Of a stretch of DNA of 64,000 nucleotides, positions 10,503 to 23,809 are shown piece after piece. Each line of letters starts with the position of its first letter. Positions within the stretch are counted from its first letter, which is position 1. Both the position numbers and the translations under genes were made by a program. The notes beneath the pieces were generated by a model. The model was not told the origin of the DNA. It saw nothing but the letters and a program-made list of their open reading frames with translations, and did no database searches. The stretch comes from Phellopilus nigrolimitatus (taxonomy: Eukaryota; Basidiomycota; Agaricomycetes; Hymenochaetales; Hymenochaetaceae): assembly GCA_021029095.1 (NCBI GenBank), contig JAJOHG010000006.1, positions 1 through 64,000 on the forward strand. Reading direction: 5' to 3'.

Positions 10503-13500
10503 CGCATCTATGAGTACTTTCTACGTTCTTTCGTGAATTATCATTGTATTGAATAAGTTGCAAAACTGTACCAAAGAACATCGCTTTATGGAGAACGATA
10601 ATATACGAGCATAATGAATACAAAATGCACACGTGGTTCTGTCGAAATTAAAACCGCCGTCTCGTCCGTGAACGCGCTAGCTCGCGCACTTTTTGGCCTT
10701 ATCGCCTGCACCACGCGACGCCCCGAACTTCGTTACGGACGCGATGTATCCCTGCACATGCGGCCCTGGACTTCTCGAGGAGGCATCGCTGTATGGACAG
10801 TCGTTCATTTCGAGGAACCGCCTTCTAGCCTTTTGCGTGCTGCTTTCGCGTATACTTCGAACGATGCTTGCTATTGCAGAACGGTCCGAGGAGTTTCTTT
10901 CATTGTGAGTCTTCATCAAGTATGTACTTCTTTAGGTGATGTACTTGTATGTTTATCTTTCAGATCTTATCGGCCTTATCATTCGCTGAATGGTCTGCGA
11001 TTATTGGAAGAATACGAGACACGCGCGATGAGTGAATGGGCACCGATATTCGCTGTCCTCGACGCGTCGACGCTGCGCGTACGCGCTCTCACGCTAGCCT
11101 GACGACACGAGGAACAGCGCGGCATTCGGCATTGGTACTGGGAAGAGACCACGGTTTGGTATGTTTCGTAAGTCCTTTCTTTCACTGCGTGCTTGATTTT
11201 TGCGGTGCGCTGATTGGACTGCTGTAGGCTGATCGCAAAAGGCGATTCGTTTCATAAGTTGACTTGGTGCTCTCGAGTCGAGTCGACGCAGCCGTGCACG
11301 TACTCCGCTACGACGCAGCTCACTGTCTTTCGTCGCTCTCTGAGCTCGCATTTCTTATCTGGGCTGAGAACATCCGGGGAAGCCCGTGTGCCCAGATCGA
11401 TTATTGTGCCGCGCGGTTGGGGGGACACTAGAACCTCGAGCTTAATTAGAAGGCGTTTCGTCGCGCAGGTATGTTACTGTCTGCAGTACGGCGAGTTCCG
11501 TCGGTGCGATGACGCGAATTGCTTATTCAGCGTATGTCGGGCGGAGGCATTTTCTCAAGTCATGCTGAAGGCCTCATGGACACTTTTGACAAGGAATCCT
11601 GACAAAGCGGGCCGAGATGCTTCAGCGTCTGTCGCCCTTTGCGTCATCGGGCGGCGCCGGGGACAGCGCAAACGTCACTTCTCGCCATCACTCTGACTCG
11701 TACCAAATTTAGCCTGATCAAACGACCCGAACGCCACCAGGATGACGGCCTTCTGCGACGGATCCGCGAAACGTTGACCTTGTCAGATCACTCCTGAGCG
11801 CCTCGCAGCTTAACGTGCGGAAAACGAGGTCTCTCGGCGATTCCTGCAATGCTAGCCTCTTTCTTTTCCTTCGCGTTACAAATTTGATTTCCAATAAGTC
11901 GGGAAAAGCAATTTCGAATTATAATCCAAATCAATTTGACAGGCAAATCTACAAATCAGCTGCGGTCGAAGGTCTTCATTTGCATATTCAGCGTACCACG
12001 TCAGCTGACTGCTTTTGAAGTGTCGTGATTGTTCCCAGGTAAATAGCAATCATTTAGCCAAGTATATAACGTTGATACAAATATAAGACGACATGTCAGC
12101 GAAGCACAACGCACCACATCCTCGAAATCACGAGCTTTCACAAACACCTTGTTTCATTTGTAACTAAGCGCTGAGCAGAAGTTATTTCTACATTTCCGTC
12201 GCAGAGAACAGTGCCCGGCCAGATTTGCGAACTTGATGCGATTGTATTTGAGGTGTCGGTAATTGATCCGCGCTCTTCCTCGAAGCCGCTGCACTGTGTT
12301 GCTGCGATTTGCGTGTTGCTATGCATCATGTAAGATATGCATCGTGTAAAGAAGAAAAGTGTTATGCACGACTTGTAAGGAAGCTCAGGACTCAACATAA
12401 AGCGAGGCAATGCAGCCGAACAGCCACACATATGGTACCGATATTTTTTATTTGACGACACGGAGTCATGGACAACCGGAACAGCCTGGCATCGAGCGAC
12501 AAATCCATCGCGAACGTGACTATCTGACTGCAATAACCTTACGGAGTTCAGCGATGACGAGGGCGGAGTCGGAGAAGACAAGAAGTCAGGAAGATATCAG
12601 AAACAGACGAAGAAGAGCTGTAGTTACCAAGAATAGAGATCTGAGTTGGAAAGGCGCGCCGGCCCTCGATGCAGCTTCTCGAGAAGATTTGTGTGGGAAT
12701 TGGGGTTTCGCAGAGCGAGCACTGATTGGCCACCTCGCGTTCGGCGTCCGGAGAGACGCCCGCCGACTTGGCTGTGAGTCGCGGGTTCCCGCAGATCAGA
12801 TTTGCGGGTCGGTGACGGCGGGATAGTCTTCTAGTGCCGGGATGAATTAGCTTGAAACAAAGCCGAGGAGTATTTAATCTTGCGTGAGACGACGACAGAG
12901 TGCGTATGTAGTAACTCATCAACGTCTTCAATTTCGTCGGAAGAGCCGAAGCGCTACGAGCAGGCAGATAACCTGCACTCCGCGAGGCACAGGGACGTCG
13001 CTACCACCAGCGCTAGACCTAAAGCGTTAGATCGGCCAGCTAGAGAACTGAATTGCGAAGGTTGCCAATGCGATAGGAGGGGTCCATGAGAAGAACGGGA
13101 GCCGGAGTAAGTTGCAGATCGCCGAGGAGAGATTCGGACGTTCTTCGAACGATATTCAACACTGTGTAGGCTGGATGTCTCGGACGGAGCAGGGTTGAGG
13201 TGGGACGGTGTTGTAGTTTAGTTATTTTGAAAAAAGTCTGTCTGAATCGAGAGCGCGCTTCCATTCTGCGCAGGCAAAACGTGTCCTGTTTCACCGAGAA
13301 GTACAAGTGCACATAGGAGGTTTGCCTCCATTTCCTTCCTTCTTTTTCTTGGCTGGCTCGGTTGGATAGAAGACAACACTGTTTCGCTGGATAGGGTGAG
13401 GTGATAATCAGTGAAACGAGGCCGGAAAGGCAAAGCACGACAATTTGCGATGGGAAATGATGAAGGGAAGAAGCGGTACGAGCTCGACTCTCCGGCATCG

Positions 13501-14562
13501 GCTAACGGCATTTCCGGCTGCTCATTTCCTGAATGCGCCGGTGATGTCTAACGCCTGGAACACAATGCTGACTAGCACTCATCAGGGACGACACAAAAAA
13601 GGCGAAAGTGCCAGGCGCAGAGCCAGAGTGATTGTAGGTTCCATAACGGGAAATAAAGAAGTTTGATGGAAGCTTATCAACGAAATTGGCCGGGAAAGGC
13701 CGAGGAGCGATATTACAGGACGGGACTTGATGATGGACTGAGAAGGTCGCCCTACCGCCCCCGCTCTCCTCCCCCGTCCATGTTCTGAAGGCCGTCGACT
13801 GTGCCCCTCCCCCTCCCCTCCTTCCCTCTTCTCCGTCCGCTTCTCTCATTTACGCCTAGCCCAAAGCCATAACAAAGGATACCGCCTGGAGTGCGTCCTT
13901 TTTTCTCCGGTTTTTTTGCGATTTTTTAAGGTGCTTATCATGTGTGTATATGACTTGCGCGCTACCCGACGAATGGCACGACGACGACGACGACGAGCAG
14001 ATCTCGCGACCCTTGTTGGCTTCTCATATCCCGCCCTCTTTAAACCTACCCACCCCTCCACGGACGTCCCCGCATCCCCTGTAATCCACCCGGACAAAGT
14101 ACGCTGAGATCACTCGCGACTTCGACTCCTGTACCGCCCTCCTGTCACGCCAACATCGCCGCCCACCCTTCATCTCTCCTCCCACACGTCGACAAGCCCT
14201 CAAAGCACCTTCAGAACATTTACCGGACTACGCTGAGCTATCGCGTGTTCGTCGCCTCCATCTAAACTCGACTTCACGCCCCTCGTCGATCTTCATCACC
14301 GCTTCGACCATCTCCGCCCGTCTAGTCTTTTGGGTCACCGCTGAGCTCCTCGCGAACCCACTCGATACTTCATCCATTCTTCTCGGACTCCTTTGCACGC
14401 CCGACATACCTCGCATTCCATCTGTAGTTTTTACCAACCGTCTCATCGACATACCAGCCGACTCGAACCATTCGACTCGATCCGATTCTACGCCTGCCTC
14501 TTCCAACTCCGACTTCTCGGTTCTCAACTTCAGCAACTTCCGCAGCAATAGCAGCAGCAAAT
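10503..14562. other. 4-kb region without a supportable gene; coding debris at its left end
   Basis: Between 10620 and 11700 there are broken protein-like phrases in shifting frames (for example LLEEASLYGQSFISRNRL and LSFAEWSAIIGRIRDTR), probably another decayed gene that I cannot name. From 11700 to 13700 I see nothing. From 13740 to 13850 and from 14100 to 14560 the plus strand is strongly pyrimidine-rich, and a short GAC-type microsatellite lies near 13980. The pyrimidine-rich part next to 14563 is probably the promoter and 5' leader of the bHLH gene. Confidence 0.4.
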
Positions 14563-16137
14563 ATGTCTCACCAGGAAGCCAGCACGCCGTCTTCCACCAC
14601 CGGCTCTACTGCCGGCTCCCCGCCCGCGTCGCACCTGTCTGCGACGCCGCTCACACCCAATTCAGCGGGCTTTGGGCCCCTCCCAACTCCGGTGGATTCC
14701 GAGTCTAACGTACGTGTCATTCTCTCTTGTCTTTTTTTTGCGCTTCTGTGAAGTGTCGGACGTGATGTCGTGATAGTGATGTGATCTCTGCGGGATTGCT
14801 AATATCTTCTTCTCTTCTCGTTCAGTTATCGCCGATCAGCGGTGCACAGCAGACCTCAGCGACCACCGGTCCAACCAAACGCAAGCCCAGCAGGCGCGCC
14901 AACACTGCCGAGCGCCGAGCGACCCACAACGCTGTCGAGAGACAGCGCCGCGAGACCCTCAACGGTCGTTTCCTTGTGAGCCTCGTTCAGTCTCTCGCGT
15001 CGAATCTGAACTGACTCGAATGCGTATCAGGACCTCGCCGCGCTCCTCCCGAACCTTGCGACCGTCCGTCGCCCCTCCAAGTCTGCGATAGTCAACAGCA
15101 GCATCGCAAGCATCCACGCGTCCCGCCGCACCCGCCTCCTTGCGGCCCGCGAGCTTCGTCTTCTCCGTTCCGAGTCCGACGCGCTCCGCCGCGAACTTAA
15201 CGAATGGCGCGCCCGTGCTGTCCTCCCGCGCGTCGAGGAGCCGCCGCGCTCCCAGGAGTTCCTTAGCCTGATCAGCCCGCAAGACATCGAGGGCGCCGGA
15301 GCGATGGCGAACTGCGCGTGGGATGCGGAGGGTCTAGGCGAGATGGGCGAAGAGGAACGCAGGGCGTACGAGCTCGTTATGCAGGAGAGGGAGGAGGATG
15401 GCATGGAGGACGGCGATGACGACTTCGTGCGCATGAACCCCGCGTTCAAGGGCCCCGCGCCGACCCCAGCGGCCAACCCCACCCCGAACTCCCTTGGCCT
15501 TCACCAGCAGCGCCAGCAACAGCAGCAGCAAATGAGCTTCGCGCGCGGGCTCGCGTTTGACAACGGCATGGCATCACACCCAGGTCTCTCGGCGGGCGTG
15601 CACACAATGTACGAGCCCTCGGGCCATCCGCACGGCGCCTCGCACGCGCTGCCCGTCCATCCTGACTTCGCCGCGCATGCCGCGCAGCTTAGCCACGACA
15701 AGCTCATGGGCTCGTGGGGCACGCAGCAGACGAACCTCTTCCTCAATCAGCAGGCCCAGCAGCAGATTCCGCAATGGGCGCACCAGCTCGCGTCGGCCGG
15801 CGCGGGTGGACCCGGCTCGCCGCTTGGCGGAAACCCGTTCTTCCTGCAGCAACAGCAGCAGCAACAGCAGCAAATGTACGCAAGCCCCGAGTTGGATGAC
15901 TCAGACTCCGTAGGCAGCGGCGACGGCATATCGGGCGCGGCGCGCAGCGCAGGCAGTGGCGGCGGCGGCAGTCCTGGCCCCTTCGAGGCGGGCGTTCCTA
16001 TCAGCAGAGGCACATACGGCCGTAAGCCGAGCCTCTCGCTCAGCATGCCTGGTGCGCAGTGGAGTGCGCAGCAGCCTCAGCCGCTTGCGACCGGCGGCGG
16101 CGGCAGGCACGTGAACGCTATGATGATGATGATGTGA
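14563..16137 (+). CDS. Basic helix-loop-helix transcription factor, 467 aa
   Basis: Three exons (14563-14709, 14826-14975, 15031-16137) join in frame with GT-AG introns. Exon 2 encodes a basic region (ATHNAVERQRRETLNGRF) with the His83-Glu87-Arg91 pattern typical of bHLH proteins that bind CACGTG-type E-boxes. Helix 1, loop and helix 2 continue into exon 3 (DLAALLPNL, then SAIVNSSIASIHASR). The C-terminal two thirds is low-complexity: acidic near residues 200-220, then two poly-Gln tracts, Gly/Ser runs and a final Met run. This resembles a widespread agaricomycete bHLH family of unknown role. It is expected to act in the nucleus. The pyrimidine-rich 5' leader is typical of well-expressed fungal genes. 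No breaks seen. Confidence 0.85.
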
Positions 16138-17039
16138 GCTGCGACAACGTCGTCTCGTCTTCATCTTACCACCTCCCGGGTCGATGGTTATCTGTGGACT
16201 CGTACTCTTACTCGTCTCTTCTGCTATGCTTGCTTCTAATTATACACGCCGACAGCTGCGGCATTGACGCGCCGTGGCGTGTCATGCTTTTCCGTTCTCG
16301 GTTTTTCCCTGCCCTCCTCCGCCGCGTCTGACTATCCTCGCTGCATCCCTCCTCCGATGTGTGCCTTTTACTACCGTCTACTCGATCCCAAGTTATTATT
16401 TCTGCTGTAACTCCCCGTATCTATTGTCTATCGCCGGCTGTACTCCCCGATAACCAATTGTTCTCGCCAGTTTTTTGTTGTCCTCAGTCTTGACAGCTGC
16501 AGTCGCAGTTATCGATTGACCGTAGTCCGTCCCCACCCGAGCTACGTATTTCACCTTCTTATCGCATTGGCGTCGTGCGCGCCCTGGTTTTGATCCCTCA
16601 GTCGCTCCTTTTGCCTCCAGGTTCCCCGTCCCCTCCTTTCATCTCTACTCATGCGGCCCTTATTATTGATAGCGCCGCGGTCCGTATTATTGTGCGACTA
16701 GCTTCTCGCACGCGTCGTTCCGTACCGCCTCCAAAAAGTGCAATGAAGAGAAGCTGGAAGTTGTTCCTTTTGTGCGCTGGCTCTGTTGCTGTTGCTGTCG
16801 TCGTCGACGTTATTTCGTAGTAGTAGTGTTTAGTTGTCGTAAGTAGCTTTTCAGGCTAATTACACACAAAGTCGAAAAATGGGGACTGGGATACCTAAAG
16901 CTTCGCTGCGGCCCGCGCTGGGCGTACATGAGGTTGGTACATGTAAGTACAAGCGCTCAAATCCTGCACTACGCCATCCCTTGGGTCCGAATTACCTTGC
17001 TAGAGATCCTTCCTCGTATCTACCCTCAGGCTTGCTGCC
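16138..17039. other. Intergenic region, mostly 3' flank of the bHLH gene
   Basis: The sequence is T-rich with many CTC/TTC runs on the plus strand. No coding block or repeat family was recognised. The open frame at 16575-16820 has no supporting features. Confidence 0.5.
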
Positions 17040-18543
17040 ATGAACAGCTCTTCTTCTCCAGACGATCGAGGTGCCTTCAATATTGATGATCGTCTTCACG
17101 ATATCTATGTGTACGCAGACGCAACACTTTCAGTGTCATCCATCAGCACGACAGCGACGGCAGACAACCTTCCAGGTCCTGGCCGTCTGCTTGGGAATCT
17201 ATATGGCTATCTTGGGCACCACATCGAGGTGGCAATGAGTAGATTTATGCCGAGGCATCCAAGCCAAAATGCGATAGGTGTTGAAGTCGAGTAAGTTCCT
17301 CCTGGTTCACTGATTATCTGCACTGACTGTGACATTCTATCCTCCAAGTCCGGGTCCATATCACGAAAGTGCGGAATGGACAGATGACATATATTTGTCC
17401 GCAGAGTCTGAGCAGTCATCGACGTCGCTAAGCACAACAGCAACAGCAGACAACCTTCCAGGGGCAGGACGTGTACTTGGGAACGTCTACAGCTTCTTTG
17501 GACGTCGGTTGGAAGTGGCAGCAAGCAAATTCATGGCTAGACGTGGGTACGGTCCACATGCGGCGACAGAACGTATAGACACGCTACGCTCTGGATTCTG
17601 GATATATGGCGAGAATAGTGTTATATATCGCGAACAGTGCATTTCATTCCCGCACTCGAAAGAGGACCAAAAAGTTAGAAAGAACTGCGACAAGCTATTG
17701 AAGTATGTTCGGTAAGTCAATACCATTTCTATTATATCCTGTTAATAGCGCCTAATATCCTGAAGGTCCGATTACTTGGCAAACCGAGAACTGGCGCTCG
17801 AGGCCATTATATATGTGACATTTCGAGACCGTTACGTCCGCAGAGTTCTCTTGCTTCTCGGCGCGACCAACACAATCGCTTTGCTTCACGACGAAGGAGA
17901 TATCTATGGACATCTTCTATCTCCCTCGCGCAAAGCTTTAATCTGCCTTCTCCATAATGAAATTAACACGCTGGGGCTGAGCTGCTCTACTTATTTCAAG
18001 AAATGGTGGAGCTCCACACAAAAAATAACGGACCAGAAGAAACTGCTTGAGCAGAAAGAAAATATTATTTCCCTAGCTCTTCGTCTCCAAGATCAAATCT
18101 GATGTAGCGTATCATATATCCTCTCATACTGCCAGACTTTGTTGCTAATGCGTCGTTTTCAGCTCCCCGGATGCGATATTTCTTATCATTCGTCATATTG
18201 TCTACAGACGGTTACCGCGTGTCATGCCATGGTGGTCCGCTTTGATATCAAGAGGCAACAAGTCATTTCTCGAACACCACATTCATTTTCTTCTTCATGC
18301 TGTCCAAGACGCATCACATGCAATTGAGTGGGATTATTTCGAACCCGTCCTTTTCAGATGTGCCGTAGAGACGAGTCGTTCAAACGACGCCTTACTGCAA
18401 ACCGAATGCAAAAAGCTACTGTATGCCATAATCCACTCGACAAATGATATTTAGATGAACATACCTGATAGTTATCTTACAGTGCCATCTCCTGGAGCAA
18501 TATGTCGGCTCAATCTCGAAGCAAAGTGAAGAAAAAAGGATGA
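17040..18543 (+). CDS. Hypothetical protein with a duplicated N-terminal module
   Basis: Exons 17040-17290, 17349-17711 and 17766-18102 join in frame. Exons 1 and 2 encode two versions of the same roughly 55-residue module: DIYVYADATLSVSSISTTAT and DIYLSAESEQSSTSLSTTAT, each followed by ADNLPGxGRxLGN and a xEVAxSxFM motif. The rest is alpha-helical in appearance. Exon 3 reads into a TGA at 18100-18102. After a well-formed acceptor at about 18164 the coding-like sequence resumes (starting SPDAIFLIIRHIVYRRLP), then one further intron leads to a terminal TGA at 18541. I found no GT donor that joins exon 3 to this part in frame, so the gene either stops at 18102 or has been disrupted. Family unknown. 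Confidence 0.5.
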
Positions 18544-18969
18544 TGCCCCAGATGATACATCATCGACTGAGTGGAAGAACGCAGTGGAGAAACTGGAATG
18601 GGTAAAATAGTCATCGTAAGGGCTGGGACGTAGAAGCAGATGTTACAAGTGTGAGGCCACAAGTCCAGCTTCGCTATACTCGGGCTTCGGTTTAATTGCA
18701 TAGGCGGGAAAGAGGGCTTTAGCAGGTGAATGCATCTAGGTACAGCTTTGACATTATAATGTGTAGCGAGTAAATGGGATGTAAGCGTGAAGTAAGTACT
18801 TGCGAAATTTGCTTAGTCGTGTTTGCGAAGTAATCACGTGCTTTAATTGTGCGCTCAACGCCATCAGCGTGATTCAAATCGTTGGCCATCTACCGACTAC
18901 AATCACTGCGATATCCATATTTCAATGCCTTAAATACTGCGTAAACTCTTCGTAACTCAAAGCTTCAAT
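18544..18969. other. Intergenic region
   Basis: This presumably holds the promoter of the DUF2855 gene. Nothing else was recognised. Confidence 0.4.
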
Positions 18970-20458
18970 ATGGGACTATCTGACTCTATCAATCTTACGC
19001 TGTGCGTCCCCCGGCCATCATTCGTCAAGTTATCCGGGAGTTCATTAGATGTGCACGAACCTGTGCTCGTTGAGTCAAACATTCCACGGACACAAGAAGA
19101 TAACTTCGTGCTCATCCGCGTTGACCGCTTCGGATTCTCTGCGAACAATGTCACGTATCAGGCGCTTGGGGAGGCTCCTCATTTCGGTGCGTGCTGTTCT
19201 TTCCTTACGTGCCTTGAGTTTGACTCTTTCCTTGGTGATTTAGATACTTTGATTTCCATACTGTCCCAGAAAAGGATACGACGTCGCATAAGACGCACGG
19301 TCTGATTCCGGTCTGGGGTTTTGGTACGGTCGTGTGGTCGTCACATAGGCGGATTGATGTAGGGCGAGCGAGTCTACGGATACTTCGCACCGACTCGATA
19401 CCTCCTCCTTCCCATATCCCCTTCAGACGTCAATCGTTACTCTTTCTTCGTCTCAAGGCCTCATTTCCTCAGGGTACTGCTTTTTCCTTACGTACCATCA
19501 TGTGCGCAGTTTTCCAACTAGTGCTTGAGCAGATAGGCGTCCCTACAACCAAATCACGCGCTGCCGAGCCGATCCACAGTACGACTCCTCTCCCGCACAC
19601 GAGGACTTTACGATGCTATACAGACCACTCTACTGGACATCCTTCTGGTGTGCGGACTGGCTCGCTGCGTCACGCTTCCGTGGCGGCTGTACTCGCTTTT
19701 TGATCTCATCTGCATCGAGCAAGACTGCATTTTGTCTCGCCTATCTATTCCGCAAGCACTTCCAGAAGGAGAAGGAGGGGCCGAAAATCGTAGGCTTAAC
19801 GAGCGTAGGCAACGTTGGATTCACGCGCGGTCTCGGACTATATGACGACATTGTTGCATACGATGCACTTGCTTCTCTTTTCTCTCTATTGTCAAAAGAA
19901 AACGAGAAGTGGATCTACGTTGATGTTGCAGGGAATGACAACTTAAACTCTTCGGTTCGCGAACTCTACTCTTCTTCCCCTGCGATGCTAGTGTCACACA
20001 TTACTCTGGGTATGACCAACCTGAATCCAACGCTCTCAAACTCATCGGACACATGGACTAAGAACACACAGCTGTTCGACAAGGCTCGGTCCTCCGACAC
20101 TCTTTTATTACCTGACTCGGTCACCTCCGCTTCTCCTTCACCCACCCTCGAAACCGACTCTCCTCTTCCTGATCCCGAATTGTTCTTCATGCCTGAGTGG
20201 CTGGTTCTCCGGCGTACCCAATTGTCTATCTCTGAGATCATGGAGATGCAAGCAGACGCCTGGGCGGCACTTCTACGTGATGGATATGAGTGGGTACGCA
20301 TCGAGCGAGTATTTGGCGGAGAACGCGTTTTGCAAGCGTATAAAGATGTGCGGAAGGCAAAGGGGGGAATGGGACCGGAGACGGGATTTATATGGAGTAT
20401 ATGGGATGAAAGTGAGTCTGGAGATGTGGTTAAGAAGACAGTAAATGCGAGACTGTGA
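18970..20458 (+). CDS. DUF2855 family protein, with possible frame breaks
   Basis: Exon 1 (18970-19186) ends near NVTYQALGEAPHF. Exon 2 (from about 19244) carries YFDFHTVPEKD and LIPVWGFGTVVWSSHR, then ERVYGYFAPTRYLLLPI. Exon 3 (about 19550-20458) carries DFTMLYRPLYWTSFWCADWL and FLISSASSKTAFCLAYL and runs to TGA. These blocks match DUF2855 (PF11017), a fungal and bacterial family related in fold to zinc-free quinone reductase-like proteins; the reaction is unknown. Two problems are visible. The exon 1-2 junction is one base out of frame with the available splice sites. An extra G in the GGG at 19362-19364 separates the RIDVG and ERVYGY frames. The gene is therefore either decaying or affected by sequencing indels. 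Confidence 0.7.
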
Positions 20459-21728
20459 AATTATGAGCGAATTTCACATACCCGTATATGTTTTTATTCT
20501 CTTCAAAGCCTGTAAATATACAGCTTATCCGCGTCTCTTGTTCCATAAATGGGTGGTGATCTGGTCTACTCATACTTCTCAATGGTGAGCTTTGTTTTCT
20601 TCAGTCTCGGTCTAAAAGTAATTATCATTTTTAGGAAGGAATGCGTCGTGGTTTCAGCGTGGTCTTCTCTTAGAACAAACGGAAATTCTTCGAGGCCCGT
20701 AAATTCACCTCAGAGGCTTTCCGTGTGGTCCGCTTGTGTGACCGCACTTGGTGTACGCCGCTTGACTTCGTTCAAGCCCTGATATCTAGACGAGTCAAGG
20801 GTCTACGCGGAAGTTCACGGAGCCCTGAGAAATGGGCTGACGTCCGAAGGAGGATCCAAAGAAAGCGAATGACGGCCTGCAACGGCAAGCGAAGCTTCAA
20901 ACAATATCTGTGCAGCTTCAAACTGTGCACTAGCATCCAAGTGACTGGTCATTCTTATTCGCTTCAATAATTAATGTCTGTAGCTCCTATCATTTGCGTC
21001 TTATCCTCCCTGTCTCAAATGGCCGTGCTTATTCCTGTCCTTGATTCGACTACGGACGTCAGAAAATAATGCAAATACGAGAACGACGAGACACCGAAAT
21101 GAACCAGCCACTTTATTACACGTAGATGTAAGTCCAGCGACGAAACATACCGAATAACACAGATAGTTCAGCTTCCCCACGCCTATATTCAATCAGCACA
21201 AAAAGCCGATAAAGTATTGCCTTGGTGATTGTGTGATTTAGAAGTGCTTTGGCACGTTGGAAAATGATATTGCTCAATTTCATCACAAAGTCAATCGGGA
21301 TACGGACGAAGAGACACAATGTAGCTGACGGAAGATGTGATTTTTAGAATAATTTCGATGTTGCATGGTTTCTCTCCGAATGTGCATATGTGATCTCTTT
21401 TACTTCGTCTGTTCATTTTTGCCCTGCTTTGATTACGACAGAGCCGTCCGGTTCATTCAAAACATCCTTTCCCTCGGACACAACTCCGCTAGCGTTTCGT
21501 TCGGCGTATTATCAGACAATGGTATAATTTGTATTATGTACATGCTGCAAACCCCAAGTTGGTGCTGCTCTAGTGCTACAGTGTGCCAAGTGCCAAAGAC
21601 GAATGAATGAGCGAGATGCATTACGTGCGGTGTGGATGTGTGAAGGATAGTGTATTAGAGGGTATACCAGTTATTAAAGAGCGGGAGATCGGGTGGATTT
21701 AAGGGTGTCAAGAATAAAGTGCGAGATA
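20459..21728. other. Intergenic region between convergent genes
   Basis: This is AT-rich 3' flank of DUF2855 (plus) and tetraspanin (minus). No conserved coding block, RNA gene or repeat was seen. Confidence 0.5.
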
Positions 21729-23253
21729 TTAAGTCCTCTGGCCAAAGTCATCCGCAGCTGAGCCGCCAAGAGATGCGTACTGCGCGTGACCTCCACGGTC
21801 AGCGTCCGGCGGAGCGCTATAACCGGGCACGGGAGATAACGGGGAGTTTGACCGGGAGTCAGGCTGCACAGCGGATCGCGAGCGCGCGACGAGTTCAGTA
21901 CTGTCTGCGCCGTACCGCTCAGTTAGTTGACTGAAAGCAGTCATTTGTGAGATGAGTGACAAGTACAGAAACGAAAAGCGGCGTACTTTGCGAAACTGTC
22001 CATGATGACGGCCATGCTGTTCAAGCTGAGGCGGTACGCCTTGGGCATCATGCCCTTTCCGAAGCGGTACGTGACGTGGTTGGAGCACAGGAGCGCAGTG
22101 AGGATGGCGAGGAGCTGGAAGGGAACGAGGCCGAACGCAACCGCGTACCAGCGTCCAAGAACACGCCGCTCGAACTTGATGTACGGGCCCTTGCAGCCCG
22201 GGAGCAAGCTACGAGAGTAGCACGTCTGGCTGACGCTTGCCTCCATAAAGGGCGAATAGTAGCCGCAGCAGCTGAGTTGGCTCTGAATGAGCAGACGGCC
22301 CTCGACGCCAAGCCCGCGCGACCACTGCGCGTTCACCTTGCCCTCGAGGTTGAACGTGCGCTTCTTGTACGTCAGGTACCCCGGCACGCACAGGATCGCG
22401 AACATGCCCCAGAGCATGAGCGTGTACGCGGCGAGGAAGCCACGGTTGTTGAGTAGGATGCCTGCCCAGCCGATGAGGGAGGTAATGACGCCGACCGAGG
22501 CGGCGAGCGTGGAGACGACGAGCTCGGGGCGGTTTCCGACGCGAACGATATCAGCATGGTGCCAGACGTTGAACCATGTGAGTAGACAGAAGATGAGCGA
22601 GACGAGAGAGTAGATCGTGACCTGTGGAGGAGGTCAGGCATGGAGTAAACGAGGACAAGATGACTGGACTGACGATGAGGTTCATACTGAACAGAGTCCA
22701 TTTGAACCTATTCCACCGTAGCTTGGGCTTCGATCCGTTCTTCCCAAAGAAGTTGTCCACCCCGTCGTAGTCCGCGTCCTGCTCGCCAGGCATGCGTGCC
22801 TCCCCTGTGCGGAACGCCTCGCGACCGCCGCCCTGCTTCGGGGTGTCCGACGCGCGCTTCGCATTCTTGCGCTTGTACGGTCCGGGCGATGTGGGTCCAG
22901 AAAACTTGGACGGAACGAAGTGCGCGGAGAGCGATGTGATGGCACTGCTCTCGGAGGGTGAGAGGGAGATGGCCCCGGACACCGGGCGCGAGGCGAACCG
23001 CGGGGAGGGGGGCTCGAGCTGCATATCGTGGTCGGCGAGGATGTGCTGCTGGGAGGAGGCGAGCGAGGTGCCGCTGAATGAGGGCGTTCGGGGACGGCTG
23101 GTGTGTCAAAGGAAAATACGTCAACTTCAAATTTTAACTGCCAAGAGACTCCGGCGGCGCCGCGCCAGTTCTGTTCGGCCCGTCGGCGGCGATGACAAGG
23201 GTATTTTCGAAGAAGAAATGGATAAGCCGAACAACAACTCACAGAGAATTCAT
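21729..23253 (-). CDS. Tetraspanin-type four-TM membrane protein, 423 aa
   Basis: Four exons (23243-23253, 22674-23097, 21987-22621, 21729-21930) join in frame from ATG to TAA; the first exon is only 11 bases. About 140 cytosolic residues rich in Ser/Pro precede TM1 (VTIYSLVSLIFCLLTWFNV). TM2 and TM3 follow, then a large extracellular loop with the tetraspanin CCG motif (QSQLSCCGYYSPF) and further cysteines, TM4 and a Ser-rich tail. The loop and membrane order fit basidiomycete tetraspanins, which organise membrane microdomains; the ascomycete relative Pls1 is needed for appressorium function. The short first exon is the least certain part: an alternative start within exon 2 is possible. Confidence 0.8.
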
Positions 23254-23809
23254 ATTTTCGTCTCAAGCAGACCGTCTAGTCCACGAAGGAATGAGCGTAT
23301 CGAGCTCGCTGAGCTTCCGTGAGGTGCTGATCCAAGGACGTCCTGAGACTGTGTACGCATCGAATGAGATCGCATCTTTCTGCAGAGATGACATGCGCAA
23401 TGCTCACCAGTGAAGAAAAGCGCGTCGCCGGGCGCGTTTTCGACGTCGACGACGATGAGCTGCGCTAAACTTTTGGATTATGTAATTATCGGGTAGTGTC
23501 CTGCTAGAGACCGCAGACATCACGTGATTGTTCTCTTCCCTCCAGTTATCCGCGACATTGGAAAAGAGACTTGCGAGACTCCATATTTACTAGTAACAGA
23601 TGAAAAATTACTTTCTCTTTAGGCCATCCTCGGCGGAAACAGATTCGATCGACCATCTTTCGCGGAGTTCAACTAATATTAAAAATGCAGCTGTTAATCT
23701 TCGTCATTACACGCTAAAAGATCTGCTTATATTCCTGGATGAAAGTGCGAGAGAATGAAGACGGAAGTTTCTTGCATTGTCCCGCGAAGACGAGCGTGAA
23801 TCAGTCAGA
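23254..23809. other. Intergenic region
   Basis: It presumably contains the promoter of the tetraspanin gene and the 3' flank of the small secreted protein gene. No other feature was recognised. Confidence 0.4.
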
